Positions 27,057 through 38,649 of a DNA stretch of 64,000 bases are shown here, one piece after another. Position numbers and translations under genes: made by a program. The notes below the pieces were generated by a model that did no database searches, was not told where the DNA came from, and worked only from the letters and a program-made list of their open reading frames with translations. Source of the stretch: Devosia aurantiaca (GTDB lineage: Bacteria > Pseudomonadota > Alphaproteobacteria > Rhizobiales > Devosiaceae). The stretch is from assembly GCF_011058215.1 (NCBI RefSeq), contig NZ_JAALFG010000002.1, positions 62,001-126,000 on the forward strand, written 5' to 3'. The first letter of the stretch is position 1; every line of letters begins with the position of its first letter.

Positions 27057-28556
27057 GTGACCCTCGTCGATACCCGCACCCCCGACAAGAAACGCCTGAT
27101 CTCCGGCTCGACCGGCGATTGGGAAGTGATCATCGGCATGGAAGTGCACGCGCAAGTCACCAGCGAGTCGAAGCTTTTCTCCGGCTCCTCGACCGCCTTC
27201 GGCAATCCTCCCAATTCCAATGTCAGCTTCGTCGATGCGGCCATGCCCGGCATGCTGCCCACCATCAACGAGGAATGCGTCCGCCAGGCCGTTCGCACCG
27301 GCCTGGGCCTCAAGGCGCAGATCAACAAACGCTCGGTCTTTGACCGCAAGAACTACTTTTATCCCGATCTGCCGCAGGGCTATCAGATCTCGCAGTTCAA
27401 GGACCCCATCGTCGGCGAGGGCAAGATCCTGCTATCGGTCGATGGCGAGGAGATCGAGATCGGCATCGAGCGTCTCCACCTCGAACAGGATGCCGGCAAG
27501 TCGATCCACGACCAGCACCCGAACATGAGCTTCGTCGACCTCAACCGCTCCGGCGTGGCGCTGATGGAAATCGTCTCAAAGCCCGACCTGCGCTCGTCCG
27601 AAGAGGCCAAGGCCTATCTTGGCAAGCTGCGCACGATCCTGCGCTATCTGGGCACCTGCGACGGCAACATGGAGCAGGGCTCGATGCGCGCCGACGTCAA
27701 CGTCTCAGTGCGCAAGCCCGGTGGCGAGTTCGGCACGCGCTGCGAAATCAAGAACGTCAATTCCATTCGCTTTGCCGGCCAGGCGATCGAGTATGAAGCG
27801 CGCCGCCAGATCGACATTCTCGAGGATGGCGGCTCGATCGATCAGGAAACCCGCCTGTTCGACCCCAAGAACGGCGAAACGCGCTCCATGCGCTCCAAGG
27901 AAGAAGCGCACGATTACCGCTACTTCCCCGACCCCGATCTGCTGCCGCTCGAATTCGACGACGCCTTCATCGCCTCGCTGGCCGAGAACCTGCCGGAACT
28001 GCCGGACGAAAAGCAGCAGCGCTTTGTGCGCGACTATGGCGTCACCGCATACGACGCCCACGTGCTGACGCTGGATCGCGAAACTGCCGACTATTTCGAA
28101 GCCTGCGTTGCCCATGGCGGCAGCAAGCGCGACGGCAAGGCCGTCGCCAATATCCTCAATGCCGACGTCGCCGCCTTCGCCAATAGCCAGGGTCTCGCCG
28201 TCTGGGAAACGCACCTGCAGCCAGCCCAGATCGCAGGACTTGTCGACCTCATCGCCAGCGGCACGATTTCGTCAAAGGGCGGCAAGGACGTGCTGCAGAT
28301 CATGATCGCCGAAGAGCCCGAAGGCGACCCGGCGGAGATCGTGGAACGCCGCGGCCTTAAGCAGGTCACCGACCTTGGCGCCATCGAGAAGATCGTCGAC
28401 GAGATCATCGCCGCCAATCCGGACCAGGTCGCCAAGGTTCTCGCCAAGCCGACCATGATCGGCTGGTTTGTCGGTCAGGCGATGAAGGCTTCGGGCGGCA
28501 AGGCCAACCCGCAGGCCCTCAACGACCTAATGAAGCGCAAGCTTGGTATTGAGTAA
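27057..28556 (+). CDS. gatB: Asp-tRNA(Asn)/Glu-tRNA(Gln) amidotransferase subunit B
   Basis: GatB, 499 residues. It activates the side-chain carboxylate of mischarged Glu-tRNA(Gln) or Asp-tRNA(Asn) with ATP and amidates it with ammonia channelled from GatA. The cradle domain has [20 protein letters not shown] and [17 protein letters not shown], followed by [15 protein letters not shown]. The C-terminal helical/YqeY domain ends [16 protein letters not shown]. The GTG at 27057 is the apparent start. The gene is separated from gatA by four unrelated genes, so subunit balance is probably not set by a single operon. Confidence 0.95.
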   Translation: MTLVDTRTPDKKRLISGSTGDWEVIIGMEVHAQVTSESKLFSGSSTAFGNPPNSNVSFVDAAMPGMLPTINEECVRQAVRTGLGLKAQINKRSVFDRKNYFYPDLPQGYQISQFKDPIVGEGKILLSVDGEEIEIGIERLHLEQDAGKSIHDQHPNMSFVDLNRSGVALMEIVSKPDLRSSEEAKAYLGKLRTILRYLGTCDGNMEQGSMRADVNVSVRKPGGEFGTRCEIKNVNSIRFAGQAIEYEARRQIDILEDGGSIDQETRLFDPKNGETRSMRSKEEAHDYRYFPDPDLLPLEFDDAFIASLAENLPELPDEKQQRFVRDYGVTAYDAHVLTLDRETADYFEACVAHGGSKRDGKAVANILNADVAAFANSQGLAVWETHLQPAQIAGLVDLIASGTISSKGGKDVLQIMIAEEPEGDPAEIVERRGLKQVTDLGAIEKIVDEIIAANPDQVAKVLAKPTMIGWFVGQAMKASGGKANPQALNDLMKRKLGIE

Positions 28557-28559
28557 GCG

Positions 28560-28750
28560 CTAGGGCGCCGGGTCGCGGCTCGGCTCGGGGGCAGGTCCGG
28601 GTCGACGGGCAGATCGGGATCCTGCTCGCGCCGCAATGGCGTCGAGTGGGGGTTGTCCGTATCTTCCGTCGGCAAATGCACCGGCATGGTGGGCGCATGA
28701 TCGAGTGGCAGTTCCCGGTTTTCGGGGCGGCGTTCCAGATGATCGCGCAT
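28560..28750 (-). CDS. Small proline-rich protein, frame broken at 28587-28591
   Basis: A 63-residue acidic, Pro/Arg-rich peptide in frame-corrected form (RDHLERRPENRELPLDHAP ... DPDLPVDPDLPPEPSRDPAP). Adding one base to the GGGGG run (plus strand) at 28587-28591 restores the stop at 28560-28562, giving a compact gene that ends clear of gatB. A GGGAGG site sits eight bases before the ATG. It starts one base after the stop of the companion proline-rich gene. No family recognised; likely disordered. Confidence 0.5.
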
Positions 28751-28751
28751 C

Positions 28752-28961
28752 TCAAACCTCCCGCGGTGGCAGTTCGTGCCCTGGCTCAGGCTCGATCTCC
28801 GGCACCACCGGATCAGGATCTTCGACCGGCTGATCGGGCGTCGGAACTTCAGCCGGCTGGGGCGGAATGGGATCAACCGGTTGTGGCTGGGGTGGCTCGG
28901 GCTGCGGCGTGATCTCGGGCACCGGGCGCGGGTCGATGTCGGGCGTCGTGGGTTCGGGCAT
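28752..28961 (-). CDS. Small proline-rich acidic protein
   Basis: A 69-residue low-complexity protein made of P-E/Q/D motifs (PEITPQPEPPQPQPVDPI; PDQPVEDPDPVVPEIEPEP). A strong Shine-Dalgarno GGGAGGAGGT precedes the ATG at 28961, which supports translation. It is predicted to be disordered, with no signal peptide or membrane span. It is the first of a two-gene set with the 63-residue protein. Composition alone gives no function. Confidence 0.6.
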   Translation of the reverse strand: MPEPTTPDIDPRPVPEITPQPEPPQPQPVDPIPPQPAEVPTPDQPVEDPDPVVPEIEPEPGHELPPREV

Positions 28962-29008
28962 GATGGACCTCCTCCCATCTGAACGGGAGGAGGGTGCGAT
29001 CGTTCCGG

Positions 29009-29899
29009 TTAGGCAGGCGAGCGGCGCCAGACCTGGCGAATGCGCCCGTCGATAAACAGCAGCCCGAAAAAGATCACCAGCATCCCCAAAAGCTGGATCG
29101 GCAGGATTGTTTCGCCCAGCACGGTGACGCCGATGATCAGCGCCGAGATCGGCGCGATAAACGTGGTCGTGGCAAAGTTGGTGGCACCGACGCGAGGCAG
29201 AATGCGGTACATAATCTGGAAGGTGAAAGCCGTCGACAGCAAGCCGATGGCAAGCGCCGCACCGTAGGTTTCCGGCCGCGTCATCACCGGCACCCCTTCG
29301 GTAAGAAAGGCCAGCGGAACGGCGACAACAGCAGCTCCCGTCAGCGCCATCGAGGCAAACGCCGTCGGCTCGATATGCTTGTACGACCGTGTGATGTTGA
29401 GCGACAGCGCGTAGCAAAGCGTGGCGCTAAGGCAGGCCGCGATCGCCCAGGCAGCCGAAGTGCCGCCGCCGCTCAATGCAGGCGACACAAGGATTGCCGC
29501 TCCCACGAAACCGATGGCCACGCCGGTGAATTTTGTCGGTGTCGACTTTTCCCCGCCGATCCAGAAATGCGAAATGACCGCGGTGACCATGGGCGTCAAC
29601 GCGTTGATGATCGCCGCAATGCCACTGGCAAGATGCGCCTGCGCCAGCGGAAACAGCGCGAACGGAATGGCGTAGGCAATAACGCCAAGGCCTGCCAACT
29701 GCAGCCAGAGCTTGGGATCGCGCGGCACCGGTTTCTTTAAGGCCAGCATCACCAGCCAGCAGCCAAGGGCACCGATGGACACACGAAGTGCCGTCACCCA
29801 GGTCGGGCCGATCTCACGAATAAGGATGGCGTTGAAGACAAAAGAGCATCCCCAGATCGCACCGAGAAGGATGATCCAGAACCAGTCGCGCAGACTCAT
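29009..29899 (-). CDS. EamA/DMT family transporter
   Basis: Ten-span drug/metabolite transporter of 296 residues. Two EamA repeats are visible: the first from FWIILLGAIWGCSFVFNAILI to GAAILVSPALSG, the second from AIAACLSATLCYALSLNI to IFFGLLFIDGR. The hallmark PLAQAHLASGIAAIINALTPM lies near residue 85. Most members export amino acids or metabolites; the substrate is open. ATG at 29899 is preferred over 29911. Confidence 0.85.
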   Translation of the reverse strand: MSLRDWFWIILLGAIWGCSFVFNAILIREIGPTWVTALRVSIGALGCWLVMLALKKPVPRDPKLWLQLAGLGVIAYAIPFALFPLAQAHLASGIAAIINALTPMVTAVISHFWIGGEKSTPTKFTGVAIGFVGAAILVSPALSGGGTSAAWAIAACLSATLCYALSLNITRSYKHIEPTAFASMALTGAAVVAVPLAFLTEGVPVMTRPETYGAALAIGLLSTAFTFQIMYRILPRVGATNFATTTFIAPISALIIGVTVLGETILPIQLLGMLVIFFGLLFIDGRIRQVWRRSPA

Positions 29900-29996
29900 G
29901 GCAGGCCTCAAGCAGAAGAGGCCGCACGCTACGCCCGGGGAGAACAGAGGTCGAACCGATTTTGACGATGGCCCGCATCAATTGCGGTGATGGACG

Positions 29997-30596
29997 CTAG
30001 TGAAGCGTCGCCGGTATCCTGGCCATGCCATTGGCCAGCATGCGCAGGGCCTCGGGATAGATCCGGTGTTCTTCGACCAGGACGCGCGCCGAAAGCGTTG
30101 CGGCCGTATCGCCAGCCAGTACCGGAACCTTGGCCTGCAGAATCACCGGTCCCTCATCGAGACCGGGCGTCACGAAATGGACGCTGCAACCATGCTCGGT
30201 GGCGCCGTCGGCAAGAGCCCGTTCGTGAGTATGGAGACCTTTGTAGGTCGGCAGCAGGGAAGGGTGGATGTTGATCATCCGCCCCAGCCAGTGATCGACG
30301 AAACTTTCGTCGAGAATTCGCATGAAGCCGGCGAGGCACACAATGTCCGTGCCCCAGCTCTCAAGGATCTGGGTCATCGTGTCTTCGAACATTTCCCGGA
30401 TCGGAAACTTGCTCTGCGCCAGCGAGGCCGTGGCGATGCCATGCGACGCGGCAATGTCGAGCCCGGGCGCCGCCGCCTTGTTGGACAAAACGCCGACGAT
30501 TTCGGCCGGATAGTCCGGTGCCTTGGCGGCCTCAATGAGCGCGGACATGTTGGATCCGCGCCCGGAAATAAGGATCGCGACCTTTGCCTTCTTCAC
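29997..30596 (-). CDS. purN: Phosphoribosylglycinamide formyltransferase
   Basis: PurN, 199 residues, transfers the formyl group of 10-formyl-THF to GAR in purine synthesis. It has [19 protein letters not shown] (phosphate loop), the formyl-THF site [18 protein letters not shown], the catalytic [20 protein letters not shown] (Asn, His) and the Asp in [15 protein letters not shown]. The GTG at 30594-30596 overlaps the purM stop (GTGA), a normal purMN coupling. Confidence 0.93.
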   Translation of the reverse strand: MKKAKVAILISGRGSNMSALIEAAKAPDYPAEIVGVLSNKAAAPGLDIAASHGIATASLAQSKFPIREMFEDTMTQILESWGTDIVCLAGFMRILDESFVDHWLGRMINIHPSLLPTYKGLHTHERALADGATEHGCSVHFVTPGLDEGPVILQAKVPVLAGDTAATLSARVLVEEHRIYPEALRMLANGMARIPATLH

Positions 30597-31666
30597 AGCG
30601 CCAGCGCGCCGCGGAAGGTCACCGGCTCGCCGCTGCGTTCGGTCAGTCGCCCGACAATGGCGGCCTGTTCGCCCGACTGGACGAGGCTCGCAACCAGCGC
30701 CTCGGCATCTTCCGGGGCAACGGCGACCAGCATGCCCACGCCGCAATTGAACGTGCGCAGCATTTCGCGCTCGCTCATGCCGCCCACCTTGCTCAGCCAG
30801 CCGAAGACCGGTGGCACGGTGATGGCCGAAAGATCGACATCGGCTGCCAGGTCATCGGGTAGCACGCGAGGTATATTGTCGATAAAGCCGCCGCCGGTGA
30901 TGTGCGCCATGGCTTTGATGCCGAGCCCGGCCTTGAGCGCTGCGAGCAGTGGCTTGACGTAAATGCGCGTCGGCTCGAGCAGCGCTTCGGCCAGCGAAGC
31001 CTCGGTAAACGGCGCCTTGTTCGTCCAGGCCAGGCCCGAGAGTTCGACGATCTTGCGCACCAGCGAATAGCCGTTGGAATGCACACCCGACGAGGCGATC
31101 GCGACCAGCGTGTCGCCAGCCGCGATATCCTTGCGTGGCAGGAGGTTTTCGCGCTCCGCGGCGCCGACGGCAAAGCCGGCAAGATCATAGTCATTGCCGT
31201 GATACATGCCCGGCATCTCAGCCGTTTCGCCGCCGATCAGGGCGCAGCCGGCGAGGCGGCAACCATCGGCAATGCCGGTAACGATTGCCGTGCCCTGCGC
31301 CACATCGAGCTTGCCGGTGGCGAAGTAATCGAGAAAGAACAGCGGCTCGGCGCCCTGGACGATCAGGTCGTTGACACACATGGCGACAAGGTCCTGGCCG
31401 ATCGTGTCGTGCTTGCCCGTGTCGATCGCGATCTTGAGCTTGGTGCCGACACCGTCATTGGCCGCGACCAAGACGGGATCCTTGAAGCCGGCGGCCTTGA
31501 GGTCGAATAGCCCACCGAAGCCACCGATCTCGCCATCTGCGCCGGGACGGCGGGTGGAGCGCACCGCCGGCTTGATCGCTTCGACAAGTGCATTTCCCGC
31601 ATCGATGTCGACGCCAGCCTGCTTGTACGACAGCCCGTTTGATGGCAGGTGTGATGCGTCCGACAT
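30593..31666 (-). CDS. purM: Phosphoribosylformylglycinamidine cyclo-ligase (AIR synthetase)
   Basis: PurM, 357 residues, closes the imidazole ring of AIR using ATP. It has the N-terminal [49 protein letters not shown] and [17 protein letters not shown]. Length is normal. It is divergent from the PerM permease (133-base gap with no clear promoter) and coupled to purN downstream. The purM-purN, perM-hdaA-ppk1 arrangement is conserved in Hyphomicrobiales. Confidence 0.95.
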   Translation of the reverse strand: MSDASHLPSNGLSYKQAGVDIDAGNALVEAIKPAVRSTRRPGADGEIGGFGGLFDLKAAGFKDPVLVAANDGVGTKLKIAIDTGKHDTIGQDLVAMCVNDLIVQGAEPLFFLDYFATGKLDVAQGTAIVTGIADGCRLAGCALIGGETAEMPGMYHGNDYDLAGFAVGAAERENLLPRKDIAAGDTLVAIASSGVHSNGYSLVRKIVELSGLAWTNKAPFTEASLAEALLEPTRIYVKPLLAALKAGLGIKAMAHITGGGFIDNIPRVLPDDLAADVDLSAITVPPVFGWLSKVGGMSEREMLRTFNCGVGMLVAVAPEDAEALVASLVQSGEQAAIVGRLTERSGEPVTFRGALAL

Positions 31667-31799
31667 GAGCCTCTTGCCATGCTGGGGATTGCGGGCGAAA
31701 GCTGACGCGCGCGACCCGGGTTGATTGAGCTTTTCGGTGCTGGCCGTTATGCGGCCTGATAGCTTTTCGCATACCTAGACGCAAGGGCCGGCCGGCGCC

Positions 31800-32890
31800 A
31801 TGACACTTAGAAATCAAGTCGCGATCTGGATTGCCCTGCTGGTCGCCCTGATCCTTGCCTTGTGGATATTCCGCGGCGTGCTTTTGCCCTTCGTGGTGGG
31901 CGCGGCGCTCGCATACCTCCTCAACCCGCTGGTCAACCAGTTGCAGAAGTGGCGCTTCAGTCGCGCCTGGGCGACCGTCGTGGTCCTGCTGTGCATGCTG
32001 GCCATCGTCGTCGGCCTTTTCTTCATGCTGGTGCCGCTGATCGGCCAGCAGATCATCGGCCTCATCCAGCGTCTTCCAGCCTTGGTGCGTGATCTTCAGG
32101 CGCTCGTCGAACGCTACTCGCCCGAAATCAACGCCTGGCTCGGGCCCGAGCGCGCTGCGCAATTGCAGACCAGCATCAACGACCTCACCCGACAGGCCCT
32201 GGGCTTTATCGCCACCCTGCCAGCCGAACTGGTGAACATCGGCCTCACCGGCGCGTCCGTCGTCGGCTTCACCGTGCTTGCCCCAGTCGTGGCCTTCTAC
32301 CTGCTGCTCGATTGGGAAGGCATGGTGCGCGGCATCGATAGTCTCCTGCCCAAGGTGCACAAGGGCGAGATCAAGGGCATCCTGCTCGAGATCGACCGCT
32401 CCATGGCCGGTGTTATCCGCGGGCAGGGCGGCGTGCTGCTGATCGACGCAGCCTTCTATGCAACGGCGCTGAGCCTCGTGGGCCTCAACTACGGCCTCGC
32501 GGTCGGCCTCATCGCCGGGCTGATGAGCTTTATTCCCTTCGTGGGATTTGCCGTTGGTTTGGGCCTGTCGGTCGGCATCGCCTTCGTGCAGTTCGCGCCC
32601 AATTGGTGGATGGTGGGGCTCGTCGCCGGCATCTTCCTCTTTGGCAGTTCATCGAGGGCAACGTGCTTTATCCAAAGCTTGTCGGATCCTCGATCAACAT
32701 CAACCCGGTCTGGATGATGTTTGCCCTCCTGGCCCTCGGCGCCGTCTTCGGCTTTGTCGGCCTGTTGCTGGCCGTTCCGATGGCGGCGATCGCTTCGGTG
32801 CTGGTGCGCTATGGCGTGCGCAAGTACAAGGAGAGCATGCTCTATCTCGGTCCTGACGAAGCGGCGACGCATGACGATGCCGCTGCCTGA
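31800..32890 (+). CDS. AI-2E/PerM family permease, frame broken near 32645
   Basis: Inner-membrane protein of about 363 residues, AI-2E transporter (PerM, UPF0118) family, with eight or so spans. The first frame covers FRGVLLPFVVGAALAYLLNP, a long periplasmic helical domain and the LVAGIFLFG segment. The second frame supplies QFIEGNVLYPKLVGSSININP and VWMMFALLALGAVFGFVGLLLAVPMAAI, the best-conserved family block. Restoring one C in GGCAG near 32645 (GGCCAG) joins them. The 3' end overlaps hdaA. Confidence 0.88.
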
Positions 32891-33602
32891 AGGCGGCCCC
32901 CGCCAGCTACCGCTGGACTTCGGCCATCAACCTTCCCACGCGGAAGACGACTTCCTGGTCGGTGACGGCAACGCCCTGGCGCATGCCCGCATCCTCGCCT
33001 GGCCGCATTGGCCCGACGGCGTAACCCTGCTGATCGGGCCGACCGCGTCAGGCAAATCCCATCTCGGCCGCATCTTCGCCGAGCGCAGTAGTGCCTTGGC
33101 CGTCACGCCAGAATCGATTGCCGAAATTGCAGCGGGGCAGGGGCGTCAGCCGCTGCTGATCGAAGATGCAGATGCGCTTGACTACGACGAGCACCACCTC
33201 TTCCATCTTCTCAACCAGGCTTTGCGCGGCGAACGCACGCTGTTGCTGACAGCGCGTGACGAGGTTGTGCATTGGCCGCTGGCCACCGACGACGTGCGTT
33301 CACGCATTCGCCGCGCACCAGTTTTTCGCCTCGAGATCAGTGACGACATCGAACTGTCACAGATGTTCGTGAAATTGTTCGCCGATCGGCAGATCAAGGT
33401 CGATCCCAAGGTCATCGGCTACGTGGTGCCGCGCATGGAGCGCAGCGCCGAGGAAGCCGCTGCCCTGGTCGATCTTATGGACAAGCTCGCCCTTGCCAAG
33501 GGCGGGGCAATTACCCGCACTATAGCGGCGGAAGCCTTGGCGCATCGGCAGGATGCGCTGGGGACTGACCGGCAAACGGATTGGGACGCAGACGATGAAT
33601 GA
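32871..33602 (+). CDS. hdaA: HdaA, DnaA regulatory inactivator homologue
   Basis: A DnaA-related AAA+ protein of 243 residues without a DNA-binding domain IV. The N-terminus has RQLPLDFGH, a clamp-binding motif like that with which Hda contacts the DNA polymerase beta clamp. The Walker A is [10 protein letters not shown] (residue about 59) and the Walker B-like strand reads [18 protein letters not shown]. In Caulobacter, HdaA stimulates hydrolysis of DnaA-ATP after initiation. Start at 32871 or 32877. Follows PerM and overlaps ppk1 by eight bases. Confidence 0.87.
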   Translation: MTMPLPEGGPRQLPLDFGHQPSHAEDDFLVGDGNALAHARILAWPHWPDGVTLLIGPTASGKSHLGRIFAERSSALAVTPESIAEIAAGQGRQPLLIEDADALDYDEHHLFHLLNQALRGERTLLLTARDEVVHWPLATDDVRSRIRRAPVFRLEISDDIELSQMFVKLFADRQIKVDPKVIGYVVPRMERSAEEAAALVDLMDKLALAKGGAITRTIAAEALAHRQDALGTDRQTDWDADDE

Positions 33603-35760
33603 GATGAGCGAATTCGCCGAAGCCGAAGGCGCGGTGCCGGATATCGAGGCGCTGCGCAAAAGCCCGGCACGGTTCGTCAATCGTGAAGTCAGCTGGCTTC
33701 AGTTCAACATGCGCGTGCTCGAAGAAGCCGGAAATGAAAACCATCCGCTTTTGGAGCGGCTTCGTTTCGTTTCGATCTCGGCCAACAATCTCGACGAATT
33801 CTACATGGTCCGCGTCGCTGGCCTGAAAGGCCAGATTCGAGCTGGCCTTGCCAAGCAAAGCGCCGACGGCCTTTCGCCGACCGAACAGCTCGAGGAAATC
33901 GCGACGCTGGCCCAGCACCTCCAGCTCGAGCAGCAGGACCATTGGCAGAACCTGCGCGAAGAGCTGTTCGCGCAGAACGTCGTCATTCATGAAAGCGACG
34001 ATCTCACCACCGAGCAGATCGCCTACCTGCAAAAGCTGTTCCGCGAAGAAATCTTTCCGGTTCTGACGCCGATCGCCGTCGATCCGGCGCATCCTTTCCC
34101 CTTCATTCCGAACTTAGGCCTAGCGCTGGCCTTCGAGCTCAAGCGTCCAGACAGCGACCTGCCGCTGACTGCTCTAGTGCGTATCCCCGGCAATCTTGAC
34201 CGCTTCATCAGCCTGCCCTCGAGCCTCGTCTCCGAAGGCCGGAGCGAGGTTGTGACCATCGACACGCTGGTCAAGCTCTTCTTCCACAAGATGTTCCCGG
34301 GCCACGAGGTCGTCGGCTCCGGCGCCTTCCGCATCATCCGCGACAGCGAAATCGAAATCGACGACGAAGCGGCCGATCTCGTGGTCGAATTCGAGACGGC
34401 CCTGCGCCAGCGCCGCCGCGGACAGGTGATCCGGCTCGAAATCGAACGCTCCATGCCGCGCGCGCTCAAGCGCCAGATCGGGGAACAGCTCGGCGTCAAA
34501 GAAGCCGACGTCTTCGAGGTCCAGGGCTTCCTCGGACTCGCCGACGCGCGCAAGGTTTGTGATGTCGATCGCGCCGACCTCAAATTCCCGCCCTATCACG
34601 CCCGGTTCCCCGAACGCATCCGCGACTACAATGGCGACAGTTTTGCCGCTATCCGCGCCAAGGACATCCTCGTCCATCATCCGTTCGAAAGTTTCGACGT
34701 CGTCGCGCAGTTCCTGATGCAGGCGGCGCGCGATCCCGACGTCGTCGCCATCAAGCAGACCCTGTACCGCACCTCCGCCGATAGCCCGATCGTGCGCGCC
34801 CTGATCATGGCCGCCGAAGCCGGCAAGTCGGTGACCTGCCTCGTCGAGCTCAAGGCGCGCTTCGATGAAGAAGCCAATATCCGCTGGGCCCGCGACCTCG
34901 AACGCGCCGGCGCGCAAGTCGTCTTCGGCTTCATCGAGCTCAAGACCCACGCCAAGCTCAGCCAAGTGGTGCGGCGCGAAAAGGGCAAGCTCGTCAGCTA
35001 CTGCCATATCGGCACCGGCAACTACCACCCGATCACGGCCAAGATCTATACTGACCTCAGCTACTTCACCATCGACCCCTCGGTGACCCGTGACGTGGCC
35101 CGCGTCTTCAACTTCATCACCGGCTATGCCCGTCCAACCGAACTCGAGACCATTGCCGTGTCGCCGGTCAACCTGCGCCAGACACTGGTCGACAACATCG
35201 CCCGCGAAATTGAACTCGCCCGCAGCGGTCAGCCAGCACATATCCTGCTCAAGATGAATTCCCTGGTTGATCCGCAGGTTATCGACGCGCTCTATGATGC
35301 CAGCCAAGCTGGTGTGAAGGTCGATCTTATCGTCCGCGGCATTTGCTGCCTGCGCCCCGGAATTCCAGGCTTTTCCGACAATATCCGGGTCAAGTCCGTG
35401 GTCGGTCGCTTCCTCGAACACAGTCGCATCTATTGCTTCGGCAATGGCGAGGCCATGCCGTCCACGCGTGCCAAGGTCTATATTTCCTCAGCCGACATCA
35501 TGGGCCGCAACCTCGATGGCCGCGTCGAAGTCATGGTGCCGATCCTCAATAAGACCGTGCACAAGCAGATCCTCGATCAAATCCTGGTTGCCTATCTCAA
35601 GGACAATCAGCAAAGCTGGGAAGTGCTGCCGGATGGAAGTTCGCACCGCGTCCGGTTGGCCGAGGGTGAGGAACCCTTCAACGCACATAACTATTTCATG
35701 ACGAACCCATCACTGTCCGGTCGCGGCCGGGCAGGTTCGGATGAAAGCGACGAGGGCTGA
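33595..35760 (+). CDS. ppk1: Polyphosphate kinase 1
   Basis: PPK1, 721 residues, reversibly makes polyphosphate from ATP. The N-terminal domain begins [20 protein letters not shown] and [14 protein letters not shown]. The two catalytic domains carry [35 protein letters not shown], the phospho-accepting histidine in [14 protein letters not shown], and [21 protein letters not shown]; the second His is in [13 protein letters not shown]. The start at 33595 overlaps the hdaA stop. It lies directly before ppx, so synthesis and breakdown of polyphosphate are in one operon. Confidence 0.95.
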   Translation: MNEMSEFAEAEGAVPDIEALRKSPARFVNREVSWLQFNMRVLEEAGNENHPLLERLRFVSISANNLDEFYMVRVAGLKGQIRAGLAKQSADGLSPTEQLEEIATLAQHLQLEQQDHWQNLREELFAQNVVIHESDDLTTEQIAYLQKLFREEIFPVLTPIAVDPAHPFPFIPNLGLALAFELKRPDSDLPLTALVRIPGNLDRFISLPSSLVSEGRSEVVTIDTLVKLFFHKMFPGHEVVGSGAFRIIRDSEIEIDDEAADLVVEFETALRQRRRGQVIRLEIERSMPRALKRQIGEQLGVKEADVFEVQGFLGLADARKVCDVDRADLKFPPYHARFPERIRDYNGDSFAAIRAKDILVHHPFESFDVVAQFLMQAARDPDVVAIKQTLYRTSADSPIVRALIMAAEAGKSVTCLVELKARFDEEANIRWARDLERAGAQVVFGFIELKTHAKLSQVVRREKGKLVSYCHIGTGNYHPITAKIYTDLSYFTIDPSVTRDVARVFNFITGYARPTELETIAVSPVNLRQTLVDNIAREIELARSGQPAHILLKMNSLVDPQVIDALYDASQAGVKVDLIVRGICCLRPGIPGFSDNIRVKSVVGRFLEHSRIYCFGNGEAMPSTRAKVYISSADIMGRNLDGRVEVMVPILNKTVHKQILDQILVAYLKDNQQSWEVLPDGSSHRVRLAEGEEPFNAHNYFMTNPSLSGRGRAGSDESDEG

Positions 35761-37296
35761 GTTTGACGCAATTTTGGGGGTCGACGCCGACCCGACTGCG
35801 CAGGGCCGCATCAAAGGTGCTCGTCCCGTTGCCGTGCTCGACATCGGGTCCAACTCGGTTCGTCTTGTAGTCTATGAGCGGCACGCCCGTTCGCTCACCC
35901 CCTCTACAACGAGAAGTCCGCCTGCGCCCTCGGACGCGGGATCGCCAAGAGCGGCAAGCTCTCCGAAGCCAGCATGAGCCAGGCCATCGAAGCCATCAAA
36001 CGCTTCGCACTCGTGGCGCGCATGATGCGCGTCGGCAAGGTCTATATCCTGGCGACCTCCGCCGTGCGTGACGCCAGCAACCGTGCCGAATTCGTTTCCG
36101 CAGTCGAAGCGATCATGGAAACCGACGTCAATGTGTTGAGCGGGGAGCAGGAGGCCCATTTCGCAGCTCTGGGCGCCGTCGCCGGCATTCCCGGCTTCAG
36201 CGGCATTGTCGGCGACCTGGGCGGCGGCAGCCTTGAGTTTTCGGCCATCGATGCGGGCCACGACGCTAGCGGTGAATCGTTCGAACTCGGCGCCATCCGC
36301 CTTCAGGACGACTCGGATTCATCGCCTGTCCGTGCCGCCGAGCTCGTGCGCGGCAAGCTCAAGCACTCCATTCTGAGCAAGGCAGAACCGGACCTGCAGT
36401 TTGCGGCCATCGGCGGCACTTGGCGTTCTCTTGCCAAGCTGCACCAGATATCGACCGGCTATCCGCTGCACATGGTGCAGGACTACACCGTCCCAGCCGC
36501 TGAAATGATCTCGTTCTGCGACAGCATCGTCGCGAACAACTCTACCAAGAACTATGCCGGTGCTAGCGACGTCAGCAGTTCCCGCCGGGAACTCGTGCCT
36601 TTCGGCGCCGCCGCCATGAGTGAACTGTTGAAAGCCGGTCGGTTCGAAAGCGTCGTCTTCTCAGCGCTTGGGGTCCGCGAAGGCTTCCTCTATGGCCTGC
36701 TCGACGAACGCGAGCAGAACATCGACCCCCTGATCCAGGGCGCCGAAGAGCTCTCTACCCTGCGCTCGCGCTCGCCTGCCCACGCCCACGATTTGATCGA
36801 ATTCACCGGCCAGTACATCAATGTGGCCGGCTTGGAGGAAACCGGCGCAGACCGTCGGCTGCGCATCGTTTCCTGCCTCCTGGCCGACATCGGCTGGCGC
36901 TCCCATCCCGACTACCGCGGCCCCCAAAGCGTCGACAATGTCGCGTATGGCTCGCTGACCGGCGTCGATCACCCGGGCCGCTCGTTTCTCGCCCAGGTCA
37001 TGGCTATTCGCTACGACGGGCTGAAGAGCAAATCGGCGCATGATCTCATCGGTCTCGGGGCGCCGGCATTAACTGCACGCGCCCGCCTGATCGGCGCGAT
37101 GTTCCGTGTTGCCTATCCGATGACCGCTGCCATGCCTGGCATCCTGCCGCGCATCCGCTTCTCCATCGACGGCAAGACGCTGCTCCTGCACCTGCCGACC
37201 GATCTCGCCTTTCTCAACGGCGACCACCTCCGCAACCGCCTCCGCCACTTCGCAGAAGAAGCCGGCTACGACGCTTCAAAGGTGCAGGTCGGCTAG
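35741..37296 (+). CDS. ppx: Exopolyphosphatase/guanosine pentaphosphatase family protein, frame broken at 35898-35902
   Basis: Ppx/GppA phosphatase of about 518 residues, actin-like ATPase fold. It begins [17 protein letters not shown], and the restored frame continues through [13 protein letters not shown] into [39 protein letters not shown] and [10 protein letters not shown]. The CCCCC run at 35898-35902 lacks one C. It abuts the rnd stop (CTAGCTA), convergent and non-overlapping. It likely degrades polyphosphate from Ppk1. Confidence 0.9.
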
Positions 37297-38466
37297 CTAC
37301 TCGGCGGCCTCGGTCTGCCCGACGGCGAACTCGATCACGCCCTTGCGGGTGGCCACGAGCCCGATGCGGCCGTGCTTGATCGCCAAAGCCTTTTCGCCAA
37401 ACAACTTCCGGCGCCAGCCTTTGAGCGCCGGCACGTCGGCGTCGTCGTCCAGCACCAAGGCATCGATTTCATCGGAGGTGGCGATGATCCGGGCGGCCAC
37501 GCCATGCTGCTCGGCGACGGCCTTCAGCAGAACACGCACGAGATCGCCCACCGCGCCCTTAGGCGAGGGGCCGCGATAGCGCTCCGGCATGTCGGGCAAG
37601 GCCGACTTGGGCAGCGCCTCGACATCCTTCATCAGCGCGATGATCTCGGCGGCGGCAGCGCTTCGGCCGAAGCCACGCGGTACGGCGCGAAGCTTCTCGA
37701 AGGCGTCCGGCGTCAGCGGACGCTGAGTCGCCAGTTCATTGAGCACATCGTCTTTAAGAATACGGCTGCGCGGCTGATCGGTTTCCTGCGCACGCCGCTC
37801 GCGCCATTGCGCCAGGACCTTGACCGCTGCAAGATCGCGCGGCCGGTTGAACTTCATCTTGAGCCGTTCCCAGGCCTGCTCGGGCTGCACCACATAGGTG
37901 TCGATGCTGCGCAGGATTGCGAGTTCGTCCTCGACCCAGTCCCAGCGCCGCGTCTGTTCGACCTGCTGGCGCAGCTCGCGATAAATGTCACGCAGATAGG
38001 TGACGTCCGCCAAGGCATACGTCATCTGCTTTTCGCTGAGCGGCCGTGCCGACCAGTCGGTAAAGCGCGACGACTTGTCGAGCTCGACCTTGCAGATCGC
38101 CCGCACCAGGCTGTCATAGGACGCACTGTCGCCAAAGCCGCAGACGCTCGCGGCCACCTGGGTGTCGAAGATATTATGCGGCACAGCCCCCGTCATCTTG
38201 ACGAAGATTTCGATGTCCTGCCGCGCCGCGTGGAACACCTTGGTGACGTTCGGATTGGCCAGCAGCGCCATGAACGGCGCGAGCTTTATGTCGGGGGACA
38301 GCGGATCGATCAGCACCGCTTCATCGTCGGTGGCGACCTGAATCAGGCAGAGGCGGGGCCAGTATGTGGTTTCGCGCAGGAATTCCGTATCGACCGTCAC
38401 GAATTCAAACTGTGCAGCGCGCTCGCAGAAAGCGGCGAGTGCGTCTGTGGAAACAATCACATCCAT
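37297..38466 (-). CDS. rnd: Ribonuclease D
   Basis: RNase D, 389 residues, a 3'-5' exoribonuclease that trims tRNA precursors. The DEDD catalytic residues are D26 and E28 (VTVDTEFLRE), D84 (FHAARQDIEIF) and the Asp in QMTYALADVTYLRDIY. An HRDC domain follows, from about residue 210 (RPRDLAAVKVLAQWRERRA). The start ATG at 38466 is unambiguous. It is divergent from aspS. Confidence 0.94.
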   Translation of the reverse strand: MDVIVSTDALAAFCERAAQFEFVTVDTEFLRETTYWPRLCLIQVATDDEAVLIDPLSPDIKLAPFMALLANPNVTKVFHAARQDIEIFVKMTGAVPHNIFDTQVAASVCGFGDSASYDSLVRAICKVELDKSSRFTDWSARPLSEKQMTYALADVTYLRDIYRELRQQVEQTRRWDWVEDELAILRSIDTYVVQPEQAWERLKMKFNRPRDLAAVKVLAQWRERRAQETDQPRSRILKDDVLNELATQRPLTPDAFEKLRAVPRGFGRSAAAAEIIALMKDVEALPKSALPDMPERYRGPSPKGAVGDLVRVLLKAVAEQHGVAARIIATSDEIDALVLDDDADVPALKGWRRKLFGEKALAIKHGRIGLVATRKGVIEFAVGQTEAAE

Positions 38467-38649
38467 ACCGTCTACCGTCTCAAAATAGTCAAGTTTCTCC
38501 TTAGCAGGTGGCGCGCCCGAGCACTACCGCGGATTTCCCTTGCGGTTAGCGGCCTAAAGCCGGTATGCCGCCTCGCTTGACAAGCGGGGACTGCCATGCG
38601 CTTTTCCCGCCCGAGAATCTGGCCTTTTTCCTAGCGTTTCGAGCACATC

